Source of the DNA: Paramacrobiotus metropolitanus
Lineage: Eukaryota > Tardigrada > Eutardigrada > Parachela > Macrobiotidae
Direction of reading: 5' to 3'
Assembly: GCF_019649055.1 (NCBI RefSeq)
Contig: NW_026570240.1
Span: 248,001 to 312,000, forward strand
DNA length: 64,000 nt
The notes beneath the pieces were generated by a model, which was not told the DNA's origin, did no database searches, and saw nothing but the letters and a program-made list of their open reading frames with translations. Made by a program: the position numbers and the translations under genes. Below, piece by piece: positions 31,436-45,000 of this stretch (its first letter is position 1; each line of letters opens with the position of its first letter).

Positions 31436-32000
31436 GTTTTTATTCAGTAAAAAGCTGACTTATAGTAAACGGGTGGCCGAGGCCGAGCTTTGACGGTAGG
31501 GCTAAGACCGGCTCTGGTACCGGAACTGGCTCAAAAATCTTCAAAATGAGGCTTAAAGGCGGAACGGGTAATTGAAAAGCTGCCTTTGATTGGCACACCA
31601 GGCACAAGATTACCAATGACGCAGTAGATCGCACTACACTGAATACATCCTATGAGACATCCTATCATTAGCACAGTAGTACGTGCAGTAACAGCACGCC
31701 GCCAGGACGATTAGTTCAACGGATCCGTATTGAAGAGGGTTCTCTGGACTTCAAGATAATTTTCTGCTTCAGTTGTGCGGGTTATCTCTTTTGTTTACGT
31801 TAATTTACGATTTTAGGCCGTCTGACTTTGCTCCACCTTGAGTGTTTTAGTAATCTCGAAAGGAAGCTGAATCTTTTTGTTCTCAATTCGAAACTCTTGT
31901 GCGAGTCCGAGACCTGTAAATAATAAATTTGCTAAGTGGAAAATTCCTGGATCTTGCGTGGCACCGTTTTTAGATTTCTTTTACTTCCCTTCGCGCAAAA
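31436..32000. other. Spacer and upstream region of importin alpha
   Basis: A minus-strand open frame of 64 codons (31634-31440) has a signal-peptide-like start but begins with GTG, and I do not accept it as a gene. The last 200 bp probably hold the importin alpha promoter and 5' UTR. Confidence 0.35.
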
Positions 32001-34494
32001 ATGCACAGCCAACGTAGTGACAAGTATAAAAATGCTGGGAGGGATCACAATGCCGCCCGAGAGCGCCGGGAAATGGAAACCAATGAATTACGTCGAAATA
32101 AGCGTGAAGAGCAGGTAATCTTCGAAGATCTGGAGCTCTTTCTTCGCATACGCGATGCACTATCGACTGACGTTTTACAGTGACGATTTTTAATACCCTT
32201 TTTGTAGATTGCCAAAAAACTCAATATTGGAAACATTCAGTCATCCACTGATGAGGAAGGGGACATGCACGAGGCAGACACTGCGGCGCAGATTGTGGTA
32301 AATCTTGGAACTTACAATGACTTATAGCTCATCCCTGCATTGTAACTCCTGAAAACGAATGCCTAGATCGAATTGAGGAATTCTAACGATTTAAAACGTT
32401 GTTAGTTGTTTATCGCTTGTACAAAACGGTCAAAGCGCTTTTCGTTACAGCAAATCAGTCATGAGATGGTAAATGATCTCGCCAGTCAGGACCCGCGAAG
32501 AATGCTGAATGCCACACAAAACTTTCGAAAGTTGCTTTCTCGGGGTAAGTTAACATTGTAAAATAATAAGTAAATCCACAATTGTACGATAATTACAAAT
32601 ATTTGATTCTCCTGTTTCTGCCTCTAGAACCTAATCCACCCATCGATGAAGTGATCAGCACCGGAATTCTGCCGCGATTTGTTCAGTTTCTGCAGATGAC
32701 TGATCAGCCCCAGCTTCAGGTGAATATTGCCCTTATTTTGTCTGGGGAATTTCGTACGGGACTGGTTCTTTAGTGTAAACCACATTTTGTCACTATTGTA
32801 TGCTGGAGAATCGTTGTGTATTTTGTTAGTTCGAGGCGGCGTGGGCTTTAACCAATATTGCATCAGGAACCTCACAGCAGACTCGCAAAGTCATTGAAGT
32901 TGGTGCTGTGCCGATCTTCATTCGATTGCTAGATTCTCCATCTGAGGATGTTCAAGAGCAGGTAGGCAGTTTGATTTTAGTATTAATAAGTAAACTGCCA
33001 GTGCTCTCTATTCGGGTAATAATTCAGTTTTTGTAGGCTGTCTGGGCTTTGGGAAACATTGCTGGGGATAGCACAGAATGCCGCGATCTTGTGCTGAACG
33101 AAGGAATTCTTGTTCCGCTGATAAAGTATTTACATATTAGCTGTGCAGGAACTGCTTCAAAAGCACACATGTTCTTAAATGCTTCGTAGTATCTTCACCC
33201 GTTCCAAGCGGCTATCGATGGTCCGCAATGCTGTGTGGGCTCTGTCAAATTTGTGCCGTGGCAAAAACCCCCAACCAGATTTTGCCAAGGTAGCATTATA
33301 TTTTTGTTGTCGGTCGTTGCTCCTTCTGCCAAGAAGTAATTACCATGCTTAAATCTTCTTCAGGTGAAGCAAGCTTTGCCAATTTTAGCCAGACTTCTGT
33401 TCCATTCAGATGCGGATGTGTTGACCGATGCATGCTGGGCGATTTCTTACCTGTGTGATGGTCCAAATGACAAGATTCAGGCTGTTATTGATGCCGGAGT
33501 TTCTCTGCGATTGGTCGAACTTTTGGGGTAAGTGTACATAGCGTGTGTATTGGAAATATTTTTGATATGGTGTATCGTTTTTTTAGTCATGATGTACAAA
33601 ACGTGGTTTCCGCTGCCTTGCGCGCCGTTGGGAATATTGTTACAGGAGATGACCCTCAGACTCAGACGGTTTTGAATAGTGGCGTATTGCAGCCGTTAAA
33701 GACACTACTGGTTCGCCAAGATGTGAAAGAAGCCATTCGTAAGGAAGCTTGCTGGACGCTGTCAAACATTACCGCCGGGAACCGCAGCCAGATTCAGGTT
33801 AGAGTTTTGTCTGCCATGACATTCGCTAGTTTAGCGTAAAGTTTGGAATGCTTTTGCAGCTTGTGATAGACGCAGGACTTGTTCCAATTCTCATTGAGAT
33901 TCTGGGTAATGCTGAATTCAAGACGCGAAAAGAAGCGGCTTGGGCCATAACGAATGCACTCTCTGGTGGTACCCAGGAACAGATTCAGTACGTTTAAGTT
34001 ATATCTGTTCTCTGAAAAGTTTGCACTTTGCAGATTATAACAGCTGATCATTTTGTCATACAGGACGTTCGTGCAAACGGGATGTATTCCTCCTATGTGT
34101 GATCTTTTGGGCAGCACAGATGCTCGGATCTTGCAGGTGGCTCTTACTGGTCTCGAAAGCATTCTCCGTGTTGGACAAAATCGCTTGGATGATCAGGGCC
34201 TTAATCCTAACGCGCTGATCGTAGAGCATTGTTATGGTAAAGTACTAAAGTTAAGCTTTTTTATTCCGAAGGATGGAAATGATTAAATTAGTGACATTCT
34301 GTTCTGCTTTAGGGCTGGAAAAGCTGGAAGCCCTTCAAGTGCACGAAAATCCGGAAATCTACCAAAAGGCATTGGAAATTATTGAGGTTTACTTTGGAGC
34401 AGAGGATGAAGAGAACGAATTAGGCGGCGGCGAGCAACCTGTTTATGATTTCACTGGGGGTCAGCAGCCGTCGCAAGGTGGCTTTTCTTTCTAA
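32001..34494 (+). CDS. KPNA: Importin subunit alpha (karyopherin alpha 1/5/6 clade)
   Basis: Twelve exons: 32001-32114, 32208-32297, 32451-32544, 32628-32719, 32830-32961, 33037-33125, 33190-33289, 33364-33527, 33587-33797, 33860-33987, 34064-34236 and 34313-34494. All are GT-AG and in phase, giving 522 aa, the usual length. Residues 1 to about 50 form the importin-beta-binding domain ([11 protein letters not shown]..., NKREEQIAKK). Armadillo repeats follow, with the W...N pairs that line the NLS groove visible in [44 protein letters not shown] and [30 protein letters not shown] and [15 protein letters not shown] place it nearest the alpha-1/5/6 clade. The C-terminus is acidic and Gln/Gly-rich. 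It carries classical NLS cargo with importin beta through nuclear pores. The exon 6-7 junction gives [11 protein letters not shown], where the acceptor is the least certain. Confidence 0.95.
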
Positions 34495-36088
34495 ATGTTT
34501 TTTTTAAGAAGGATTTTCAAAGGGAATAACTGTACCGTGAAATGAATGTTTCTTACAAACGCTCGTATGGAAAGTTTTACAATTATTAATTTTTTGTCAT
34601 TGTCATGATGGAAGAATAGCCACGGTGCGTTAGTTGGAGTTTGGCAAAACTGACCATGTTTCTAATTTTGGTATGTTTGGTTTGATAGTCATTCTGATGA
34701 GTTTTAGACATGAATTACTTGACAAGAGCCGGAAAAAAACTGGTGTTAATGAAAGATTGAAATGGTCTGTTTCCCGAACTTTTCAGTGGTAATAGTTTTC
34801 GCCTATAGAATGTGTTAAGATTTAAGATGGAATTAAACCCGCTTTAAGGATAGGTGTATGATCCGTGTATCATCAGCCGTACTCGTATAGGTTTAATCAT
34901 CTCGTACTTACGAAGTTACGATTAGGACGAGTGCTGTATACTCGGTACTGTACGGTCATGATAAACTTACCGAATGTTCAAGTAGTATTTGCGTGTTAAG
35001 GCGCTTGCCAATAAATCAGTTTTTCCTATTTTGTGATGTTGGGGTCCGTCTCCATAGATGAATATTATCACGATTCATGAATGAAAGTTAAGTGAATAGG
35101 TACGGTACCTGCCTGCTCCACCCTAGGTTTAAGTGAAAACTGAGAAACGTTACCATTTGCAGTTTACCAGTTGTTCGCAACTCACCGTCAGTATTAAATG
35201 CACTGTACACGGTAGCGCAACAGCATAATTATTAAATACTATATTATAATTATGAATAATAATAATAATGAACTCTATTGCACAGCACCGAAAATGCCAG
35301 TTAATTATAACATTGCGTGCATCATGTACTTAAGCAATCCTGAGAAAGTGTCCAAACGTTATTACGGTAGCCTTACGTTATCATTTTGAAATATATTACT
35401 ATTACAAACATAACTTACTGTACTAGCATAGCCATTAATATCCAAAAATAGGTGGTAGTACATTGATAGTACACATACGGTACAACAGCAAAAAGTAAAA
35501 CACAAAGGCCAGCTACGTAATAAACTGGTTGAAGTTTGAATAAGTACAAGTACAAGTACATAAGAACATTGTTTTAATACTGCGGGTGAAATCGGAAGTG
35601 ACTGCAGCATGCAGTGCGTATAAACTGCAGGCATTTTCAGTTTTGCTTTGGCTTGGAGTCTCTGCTTTCGCTGGGAATGTTGCAGTAGTTTGTAATTTCA
35701 GCGATAAAGTAATTGAATTTGTTATACGAGTATTTCAACTTGATATGATATAATATGTCGTTTTTATACGCTGTCTTGGTCCATCGTCACATAAATCGGC
35801 TCTGAGTGTGAGAGAATTTTGCACATCAATGTGTTTGTTAATCTAAACTGTGAAGAGATCCCGAGCCGTTTGTATTTGCAGAATAGTTCATCGTCACCGA
35901 TTACGGTGTTTATTAGTGGCAGTACTGATGGGCCTAGTGGTTACGTTTGGATGTCTAGCTTCTAGGTGCCATCTTTTGTGTATTCCGCTGCCCGCTTGAC
36001 CGTTCGGGCGAATTCCATATTTGACATTGTGTCATCTTCCAGCTGATGGTGGCGATATGAAAGCGCAGCATGCGCGAAGCAGGAGACG
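34495..36088. other. Importin alpha 3' UTR and spacer
   Basis: AT-rich sequence with an AATAAA at about 35010 that could end the importin alpha transcript. No exon was recognised. The final 150 bp before 36089 are GC-richer and probably carry the promoter and 5' UTR of the DHHC gene. Confidence 0.4.
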
Positions 36089-38598
36089 ATGAAAAATACA
36101 CCTGATCCTTCACGGATGGTGGGACCGACGGGGATCACCTCGCAGACGCAAACGGAGATCGTTCAGCCACCTTCCGAATACGGTGAGAAAAGAAGGAAAA
36201 AAGGGCGATTAGGATAATAAGTTGCTTGTAATTTGTAAATAACAGTTTATTTACGCTGCTGTTTATTACTTATTGTCAATATTGTGGTATCGCTGGTAAG
36301 TTTCTATCTTCCATTCTATTTTCATCATCACATTGGGTTAGCTGGTTTACAAACGTTTTGTTTTTAAAGAAAAAATAAACTTTTATTCTTTAAAAATTAA
36401 AACTAACCCTTACTAATCACATGTTAACCACTGGTTTCAGTTCAAAATTCTCGCCCCTTTTTGTTAACCACACCACCATGTACAGTACTCATTGTACTGC
36501 ATTACAATTATGTGATCCAGGTGTACTTATTACTTACGACCAACGAAAGTTTTACAGTTTGATTGTTGTCACTTTTTAGCAGTGCCAAGCTCTTTCTCCG
36601 TAGGGATGCAAATCGTAAATGATTTAAATAGATATGGCTGCACACTAAGCTTTATTTCATAATATTGGTGGGCAGCCCACTCACTGTTTTTACAATATTA
36701 ATTGCAGTTGTTTTCTGCGAATAATATTAGGGAATTTCATATCATTTAAGTATGGTTACATACATTATTTTTGCAGTATTCACGCGGAAGTGGCAAGTGT
36801 TTCCAGGACGGACCAAATTTTTTTGTGGTGGACGCTTCCTTTTATCCCATCAGTATGGCATATTCACCCTGACTCTCTTCTTGATAGTCGCCACGAATGT
36901 TTTGTTTTTCGTCTTCGAGTGAGTGTTATTAATTACTTGCATTTATTTCTCTGAAAAGCTGACTTGGAAAATGCCTTTTTCAGCTGTCCCTTCTTATTCC
37001 AAAATGTCTCTGTGGCAATTCCGATCGTCGGTGCTCTGTTATTTGCCTTTACCTTCAGTCTTTTAATGCGTACTGCTTTTATGGATCCCGGAATTATTCC
37101 ACGATGCCTGCCAGACGAGGCAGCCTACTGGGAAGCGCGTCTTTGTAAGATTTTTACTGTGCTGCCGGTTATCTTTCAAGTTGAAAATACACTTTCGAGA
37201 CCGATCCGCAAGTTCTCCATATTTTAGTTGTGCCGTGGGGAAAATCTTTTTTTGTGTTTTAGCATATTTTACTACTGATTCCACTGGTCAGCACACTGAT
37301 AGCCATAACAACATGAACAGAGCTGTGGCACGTTTCCTCGATGTACCGATGAAGACCACGTGCTGAAGTTGAAATGGTGCCATACTTGCAAAATGTATCG
37401 GCCTCCTCGTTGCTCGCACTGTAGCATATGCGACAACTGCGTTGGTAAGCGTTTTATTGTTATTTAACAGTGTTTTCGAAAGTAACCTGACTGTTCCTGT
37501 TTTCTTTTGGTAGACCACTTCGATCACCATGTAGGTGAAAACCTTTGCGATGAGTCCCTTTTCGCCGAATGATTATGAGTTTATTATTCAGTGTATGAGT
37601 TTATTGTGCGTGCTTGCAGTGTCCCTGGGTAGGGAATTGTGTAGGACGAAGAAACTACAGATATTTCTACAGCTTCGTGGTGACACTCTCCTTGTTGGCA
37701 ATATTTATATTTTCTTGCAATGTGGCTCACCTAGTGCTGCGTAAGTAGGCAGCTTGTTCATTATTGAGGATTCACATTTCACATTATGGTTGAACTAGAG
37801 AAATCTTTTAAGCTTAATATCGTTTTGCTGCAGGCTCTCAACAGAGCGGATTTGTCGAAACTATCAAAGTGACACCCGCGTCACTAATTGAAGCCATAAT
37901 TTGTTTTCTGTCATTATGGTCATTACTGGGATTGGTGGGATACCATACGTACCTGGTTTCATTGAACATGACGACCAACGAAGATGTAAGCGGCTCTCAT
38001 TCATATCAACATCGTTGTGGGTTACTGAATTGAAAGAATTTCGTTTTGCTTTTAGATAAAAGGAGGCTATCCGAGCTCGGAGACGACACCAAACAATTTT
38101 TATTCGCACGGAAATTTGTTTATGAACTTTTTTATGATTATCTGCGGACCGCGTACGCCCAGGTAAAAGTCAAAACCGATCGTGTTGCCACCCCTGTTGG
38201 ATTCTGTGTTTAGGCGCGTTTCACCTTTTGCACTCGTAATTATGCGATCCCACATTTTTTTCGAAATAACGTTAGCGCACGCTACTTATAAATTCGGTGG
38301 AATTTACTATTATTCCGAAAGGCGCGGAAAAAGTGATTGATTTATATTTTTTCACCGAAGTTTCATCGATGCTACGGGTCCAGTTGATGCCAGCCTGATG
38401 GCGATGATCCAGGAAGCGCGCTCCGTTTCTCCTCGGAACACAAGCACCGTAAATGTGGCTTCCCGGCCTCCGTTGCAAGCTCGTGATCCAGTTTTACCGT
38501 CTGTGATACCCGATAGAGCAGTCCCAGCCCAACCCGCACAAATTGCTTTGGATATGACCACACCGCAAGCTGTCCATTCCGCGTATCCGGTGGCCTGA
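36089..38598 (+). CDS. ZDHHC9/14/18: DHHC palmitoyltransferase, ZDHHC9/14/18 type, with apparent frameshift
   Basis: Nine exons: 36089-36182, 36777-36918, 36984-37144, 37263-37444, 37514-37530, 37620-37740, 37834-37985, 38056-38162 and 38361-38598, giving about 404 aa. Order: [19 protein letters not shown] near residue 35; two membrane segments; [18 protein letters not shown]; a Cys-rich domain ([22 protein letters not shown]); DHHC catalytic Cys; [17 protein letters not shown]; two more membrane segments; a TTNEDIKG-like TTxE motif; NFYSHGN and a Pro-rich tail. It transfers palmitate to protein cysteines, typically at the Golgi. Exon 5 is only 17 nt and encodes most of DHH, so the catalytic motif is split by an intron before the Cys. 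Exon 4 is one nucleotide short: the frame breaks near 37346-37356, between RFLDVP and [10 protein letters not shown]. Both sides are well conserved, so an assembly error is likelier than a dead gene. Confidence 0.92.
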
Positions 38599-39830
38599 AA
38601 TAAATTAATATAGCGAGTACTACGACTGCATGCAGCTTCCTTTCTACACCTTACACAAGCGGGTTTGATCTCTGAACTTTTTATGGAAATATTGTATTGT
38701 TAATGTGCGAATGAATTCCGATGTGGGCTGCTGTTGCTGATTTCAGCCTTTTTTAGAAGTGATAATGTAAAATGATTATTTGTGTAATTACGATTAGAAT
38801 TTTTATTGATATTACTGCATTAAATTCAATAAATTATTATGGATTTTTTGGATTGCTTTTGGTTGTTCTTTGCTATTGCATTTGTCAGTTGCGCATGGTG
38901 ATTTTAGAATTTTAACGCAGATTTTGTTCAAGTAAAGCCGTGTTACGCACGAAGACAATTATTATTTATTATTGCCTGGGGGATAGCAAAACATCCCCGT
39001 TATGCTGTCAAACACAATCCACTTATTTTTAAATTTTGCTAACAATTTGACTGTTTTTATGAATCAACACATGAACCAACTTGGTACAATATCTCTGTAA
39101 CGTAGTAACGTACGGGGCGGTTGTTACGTGTAACGAGGTTGATCGTCGTATATATGCCCCCTTACCTAAGAGGCATCTTAGGTAAGGGGCATATTTTTAA
39201 CTACTACTACTCGTACCGTGGTAGCTATGCCGCTGTTATTGGCGATCCTTTAGAGTTTAGACTTATTAATTAATAGCTCAGTTTTTTTTTTATACGAGCA
39301 ACGCATAAAAATTAATGAATTGTGAAATAAAACATTAATTTACCCATAATTTACCCATCATAAGATTTTGAATGACAATAATGGGTGTTTTGTCAATGTT
39401 TAAAATTTAATCATTTTAATTAGTGTAAACCTGCGGAAGCATACCGATATGTGGATTGGCTGTTGCCCATTAAATGTTTCTTTTAATTTACCCTGCTTGT
39501 ACTCTAGTAAAAATTTAATGAAAGTTCACCTATTTTTAAGTTAGTGCAGTACAGTTTGAATTTACGACTGTATTATGAATTTACGACAGCACCTAACATA
39601 ATTTTGGTTTTTACGAACCGTGAATTTCTTCGACTTCGGTTTCTCTGGATTTATTCTTGCGCCCTGTGTAAAATTTCCGCTCAGCTGTTAAGTGGCTCAC
39701 TGGCTACCGTAAAACGCACGACTTTGGATCCTCCGAAGTGCGGGGCACCGGCTATCTTAGTGCGCAAGCTGCACATTTAACTGATGGTTGCAAACTGAGA
39801 ACCGGCTTTCAGGAAGAGCTTAAGGAAAAT
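38599..39830. other. DHHC gene 3' UTR and MIX23 upstream region
   Basis: AATAAA lies directly after the DHHC gene stop (38599-38604), with another at about 38829. A near-perfect palindrome occurs at 39153-39194 (separate entry). No exon was recognised. The last 150 bp before 39831 are GC-richer and probably the MIX23 5' UTR. Confidence 0.4.
39153..39194. repeat. Near-perfect palindrome with 18-19-bp arms
   Basis: ATATGCCCCCTTACCTAAG and CTTAGGTAAGGGGCATAT pair around the spacer AGGCAT. The only defect is one extra C in the left arm. It lies between the DHHC gene and MIX23. Confidence 0.9.
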
Positions 39831-40921
39831 ATGGCCCATCTCCAGCCCCACGTTGCAAAAGAACTTCACCAAGCCGCAACCGGTGAAACTTATGTTCGCA
39901 GTGCTGCTGAACCCGTACCCGCGTCCATATCTTGCGAGGACTTCAGTGCTTTTCAGGTGCGAAAGCAGTCTGGTTTTGATAAGTTACTGGAGGTTGAATG
40001 TTTTTTTAAGTATACCGGGAAACTGGTGGTTGCATTCGCATGTGCGAGCAAAATGGCTTAGCCGTAAATGATTAACGCTTTAACAAGTTTCTTGCCAGAT
40101 TGTTTTTCTCGCTGTTATGTTCAAGGTTTGGAAACTGATTTCACACGGGTTGATCATATTTTCTTCAGGAGACCCTGAAGAATTTGCGTCAGATTGATGA
40201 CAGGATAGTCTATCTGCTGAACACGACAATTCCTACCGATTCCTTTTCATCTCAAGCCAACCCGAAGGAATTGTGCAGGAAGCTGTTTTCTGATGTGTGT
40301 TAAGTATATGATTGTATTGGTTATTGTTATTTGTTAATTCAATTTTTATAACATTGTTGCCAAATAACTGCAATTTTACAGTTACAAAGTTCCTATCTGG
40401 GAAGAGAGAAAGCGATTAGAAAATGTGTCGATGTGACAGCTGAACGCATCTCGCAGTTGAAGGAACGCCGGAATCAGTCTTCGGAATCCAGCAGTGCTCA
40501 AAATGATATCCTCAAATCCCTCCGAAAAGAACAAACAAAGGTGCGTAAATAATAATTACTCTCCGGCCAAGGAATTACTTACAATAAGGAATTGTTTGTA
40601 AATTAAGCCCTTTTCTCGCAGTGGCTGTTACTCTATGTGAATTTTGCATTTTCATCCATATTCCATATTTATTATCGAAATTTTTCAGTTGCGTCTGATG
40701 CAGTCGGAACTTAACGTGGAGGAAGTTGTCAAAGATCGGACTTTAAAGGTAAGAGAAGCGAAGCTAGCCAAACTGGGACTATGTGCGAAATTGCTGCGCG
40801 GATTATATAAAGTGTACACTACTGTACAGTTACACAGCGTCTTCATGAATGGTTTTTGTTGCAGGTGTTCCACGATCGCTGCAAACTGCATTACCAACCT
40901 CCGTTGGGAAATAGTTTGTAG
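39831..40921 (+). CDS. MIX23: MIX23 (CCDC58), mitochondrial intermembrane-space protein
   Basis: Five exons: 39831-39956, 40169-40294, 40382-40540, 40689-40748 and 40865-40921 (stop TAG). All are phase 0, giving 175 aa against 144 in human; the extra length is at the N-terminus. CEDFSAFQETLKNLRQIDDR aligns with the vertebrate [67 protein letters not shown] and VFHDRCKLHYQPP are all close to the vertebrate protein. The paired cysteines fit import through the disulfide-relay (Mia40/Erv1) pathway, and in yeast Mix23 supports protein import into mitochondria. The body is largely helical or coiled coil. Every intron falls between codons, which is unusual for a five-exon gene but easy to check. Confidence 0.93.
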
Positions 40922-42051
40922 CACGACCATTTCGCCGAATGTGGTTGCAACTTACAACCGGCTGTGATCAGTCGAGCGTGCCCTGGATGCGAGTGCATTT
41001 GTTGTTTGTTAGGATTAGTGTGCTATCTGTTTTTTATCGTCTTACATTGTTTTAACGAACTGAAATAACTGGCGACACGTTCTGACGATTGTGCTTGTCG
41101 CAGTCATGTGGTTTCGTCTGCAAGGTGCGTAGGAATAAATTTCTCATATCTCTTTCTTGAGGTACATAAAGCAGCAATACCAGCATATCTGTACTTCTTG
41201 AAGTATAGGTGATCGTGAGGTAAGAACATTTTTGAACTTCGCGAAACCGGCGTCATTTACTTTGTAGATTTGGATGATCAAGACTTCGAAAATGGGATTT
41301 GTGTGGATGAACGAACTTGATAATTCTGTCAAACGAACGCCCAACGGATCTATGCGTAGTTACATACTATTTTTTGAAACTGGATTATCTATTAATATCT
41401 CTAAAGTCGTAATGCACAATTTCTTAAATATGATAGCTTACTTCCGCTATATGTTAAAATTCTCTAATTACTCATGTGTAAAACCTACGTTACAATTACT
41501 TCTAATTATTCAAGAAAATCATCCTTATTTGAAAACCGATTACAGATAAATATGAATGTGCCGGTGAGACCATGGGCGCCCTGCTCTTCCTTGAATTGCT
41601 CGTATAATTTCAGAATATCTAGGGTAATAAGTACGCAGTTAACTGACGAAAATTTCTTTCGCATTGCGAAAAGAGAAATCATAACAGACGCCATGCAGAA
41701 GGGTGGGCGGTTACCATAACACGCTCCGTAATTATTGCGGTTACTACCAGTTGGACTGTTGGAGTACTCCCATTCACTAAATTTAGCCTGTTGCGCAACG
41801 AGACCCAAAGCGCAGGGCCGCAGGATGTGTTATTGAGGGCAGTCGGAAGCACGCACCTTGGAATGCTAGAGATTTAGCAACTCCAAAATTTGCAAACTGC
41901 ATCCCATCAGGGTGTTTGCGTTCGTCTGCACTGTTTATGGTTTTCGAATGCTGCCGAAGCCATTCCAAAACCATAATAACAACGGCTTCACAAACAGAAA
42001 GTGTGTCGTTTATATATTTTGTTCTGCGCGATGAGCGAATTCTGCGCAGTC
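40922..42051. other. MIX23 3' UTR and TTC17 upstream region
   Basis: AATAAA at about 41131 could end the MIX23 transcript. No coding exon was recognised. The block 41740-42030 is GC-richer and probably holds the TTC17 promoter and 5' UTR. Confidence 0.4.
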
Positions 42052-45000
42052 ATGCGGAGTGTTCCCCTTCTTCCGCGCCTTTTGGTTTTCTGTGTAATTT
42101 TTCTTGACAATCAGCAAGTGAATCCTGCTACGGAATTATTTTTGAGCAGTGAGGATGGGCGAATACACGTGGAGGTAGGCAATGTCGTCGTGTGGGCTTC
42201 GCCGTCAGCTTGGTTGCAAAAGCAGTACGTACGATAATGCACTTTACTTGCTGATTGCCAGATGGACTCTTTGTTCGCCGTGCGGAATCCTGCCGATGTC
42301 TTCGCCTTCCTAGACCAAGAACAAAGCATTACCGAAATGCAGGAGCTGGAAGAAGGTATTCGAAGACATGCTGTCACATGCAGTTGTTTCCATCGCCATG
42401 TACATGCTTTCTTCTAGCTTTGGGCAAAATGCGCAGTCGTCTGGATGAGCTGATGAACCGCGACGACGACGATGTGGATATTGAGAAAGTGATACTGAGA
42501 AACGAACCTGACTGTAATTGACTCTCTGATGCAGAAAATGCATCGTTCCTAGTTGTTTGATTCGTACTTCGTAGGTATGCGCGCTGGTGATTTGTACAAG
42601 AAACTCAACTTGTTCGAAAGCGTTGTGCTTTCGTTGGAAGCAAAAGGGTTCAAGTAGGTACATTCACTACATTGTACGTTTGCCTGCACCTTTGCTAAGC
42701 TTCACTTGTGCTCTATATGTAGAACGGAGGAATTCATTACAACTTCTAGAACCAAAATTTCTCGTTCAGCGGCTGTACCTGACTGTGCACAATCTGTCAA
42801 CGGAGACAGCACCGTTGGACTGCTCGGACAGTTGAAAGTGAGCTGGAAAGCCTCATCGTGTTTCATGATGGTTTTTAAATAATCTGTTTCCTTTTTGACG
42901 AGATGGGTTTCAGTACGCAATTTACGTATTATTCAGTGGGTTTGGCAAAAATTGTTTTGGCTTATTGACCGACTGTAAACGTATGCCATTGTTTAGGGTT
43001 ACCAAAAGGGGCGGGGTCTGCAAGTAGCTCCCGAAGGGGACATCATTCGTGAAGTGACGGCTGGTTTAACTCCCGTGGAATACGGAACAAGTGTCTCCCA
43101 AGCTATGAAGAAAGTGTGTAAGATTGTCGCTTTTCTGGTTTTGCTTTGTGTTCATGGGCGCGTCGAACAACGATGATTTTTCTATTTCCCTCTTGTTTCT
43201 TTCTAGTTTTGCATTGATAACGTTTTGTCTTCTCTAGAATAATACTTCGTGGATTTTATTCAACATGGCAACATTTTATTATCGGATTGTCGGTGATGCC
43301 AATACTGCTATGGAATGTGCACGGCGAGCTTTGCACTTTTCACCTCGGTGAGTATTCTAGCTTGCTGCACGAATTATTATTAAATCGGTTTCGGCTGATG
43401 GTGAGGTATCATTGAACCATTTGTTTCTAGAGAACATAGGGATATTGCGCTATTAAATATGGCTTCTCTATTATTTCGCGGTGATTATCCCCGAGATGCA
43501 TTGGCGATGGCTAGCATGGCGCTAGATATGAGCGGAGAGACCTCTGCGGGTTACACACTTTTGGGATTTATGTTAGCGGTACGCATTTTTTTGCTTTTTT
43601 GCAAATTTTGGCGTTGTAAACTGTAGCTGCGTTCTAACGTTTTGCATCCGCAGTCTCTTTCGAAGTTCGAAGAAGCCGTGGAGGCATTTGGGAAAGCCAT
43701 CCGGCTTAGCAAACGAAAGAATAAACTTCGGGATTATCAGTTTGCTATCAAGTGCCATGCTAAGGTGCATAAAGGATTGTCGGATCAGCACAAGTAGGGT
43801 TGTGATTTAAAAACGGCAGGTGTTATCTGCAAATAAATTCTTGCTTGCTGTGATGGTGTTCAGAGGACTGCGGGATGTTATCCGTCAGTTTGAAAAAATT
43901 GGAGAAACGACTAGAAAGATTGAGTATTTGATGTCATCCATACACGATGCCAAGCGACCGTCGGCTGGAGGCCTTCTTGGTGACTACGAAAATGGGAAAG
44001 GTATGTTTTTCCGATGGCGCTTATGAAAAAGTAAATATCTTATAATTTGACCGCAGCACTTTCAGGGTACAGTCACACATTCCAAGCGGACGGTTCATAT
44101 GTGATTACCGATCTGATCTCTCCGGTTTGTTTGAGTAGCGAATACGATACATAATTTTCTAGTCGTGCGGAATAAATTCCAGTGCAGAAAAGGTTTTCTT
44201 GGTGATGTTTCAGAATCGCATTTCAGTACATTTTTATCCTGATTTCTGCATTTTCTTCTCCTCCTCCCACTGCGAGTAGAGTTTTCTTCACTGCATTTCA
44301 CTAGCATTTTTAATGTTTGAAACGTTACTGATGATGCTAGTATATCTGTCACGGTTGTAAGTCTGTGCATAGTTTATGTGCATTGGTTTACGGGTAGATT
44401 TCGCTTGTTTTTCGGCTGCAATCAACGTTTGGTTTGGTAGATAGAGCCTCCTCGATGGCTCAGTTCTGTGGATCTTAGTGATCCGTCAGACCCAATCAAG
44501 TTTGGACAGGTCTTTATTCCCGAAACCGATTATCATTTTTTTGCGACGGATTGGCCCACAAGTGAAGAGTGCGCTCTTCATGTAGCAAAAGAAAGGTTAA
44601 ATTTTAAAACTGAAAGTGTGCTTATCCTACTGGAACATAAAGGTTTCCCGTAAGTTTTACTTTTTGTTTTTCGGAGTGCAAAGCCTTTTATTTTGTTGTC
44701 TGTAGCGTTATGTAAATAGTGTTGTTATTCCTAGATTTTGGTCTGTTGTGGGTCCGCTGCATTTGCCTGGCCACGGATTCCCGTTGCCATATTGTGAGCC
44801 GTATAGTGCACCTCAGATTTCTGAATTAGCAGCAGCGATGGATGAGGCGTTCGACAGCGATGATTCTGTACGTTACCTGGATCACGGAATGATCAAGGTC
44901 ATCTCTGATTACTTAGCGGAATGTGAACGGCTGGAAGTTTTTGGGCGCAAGATGTCGATGGCGTTTATTTTGGTATGGCATGATCATTGTTCTGCCTAAT

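Noticed and set aside
31440-31634. 64-codon minus-strand frame with a signal-peptide-like start
   Set aside because: It starts with GTG rather than ATG, has no splice support and lies next to a MITE.
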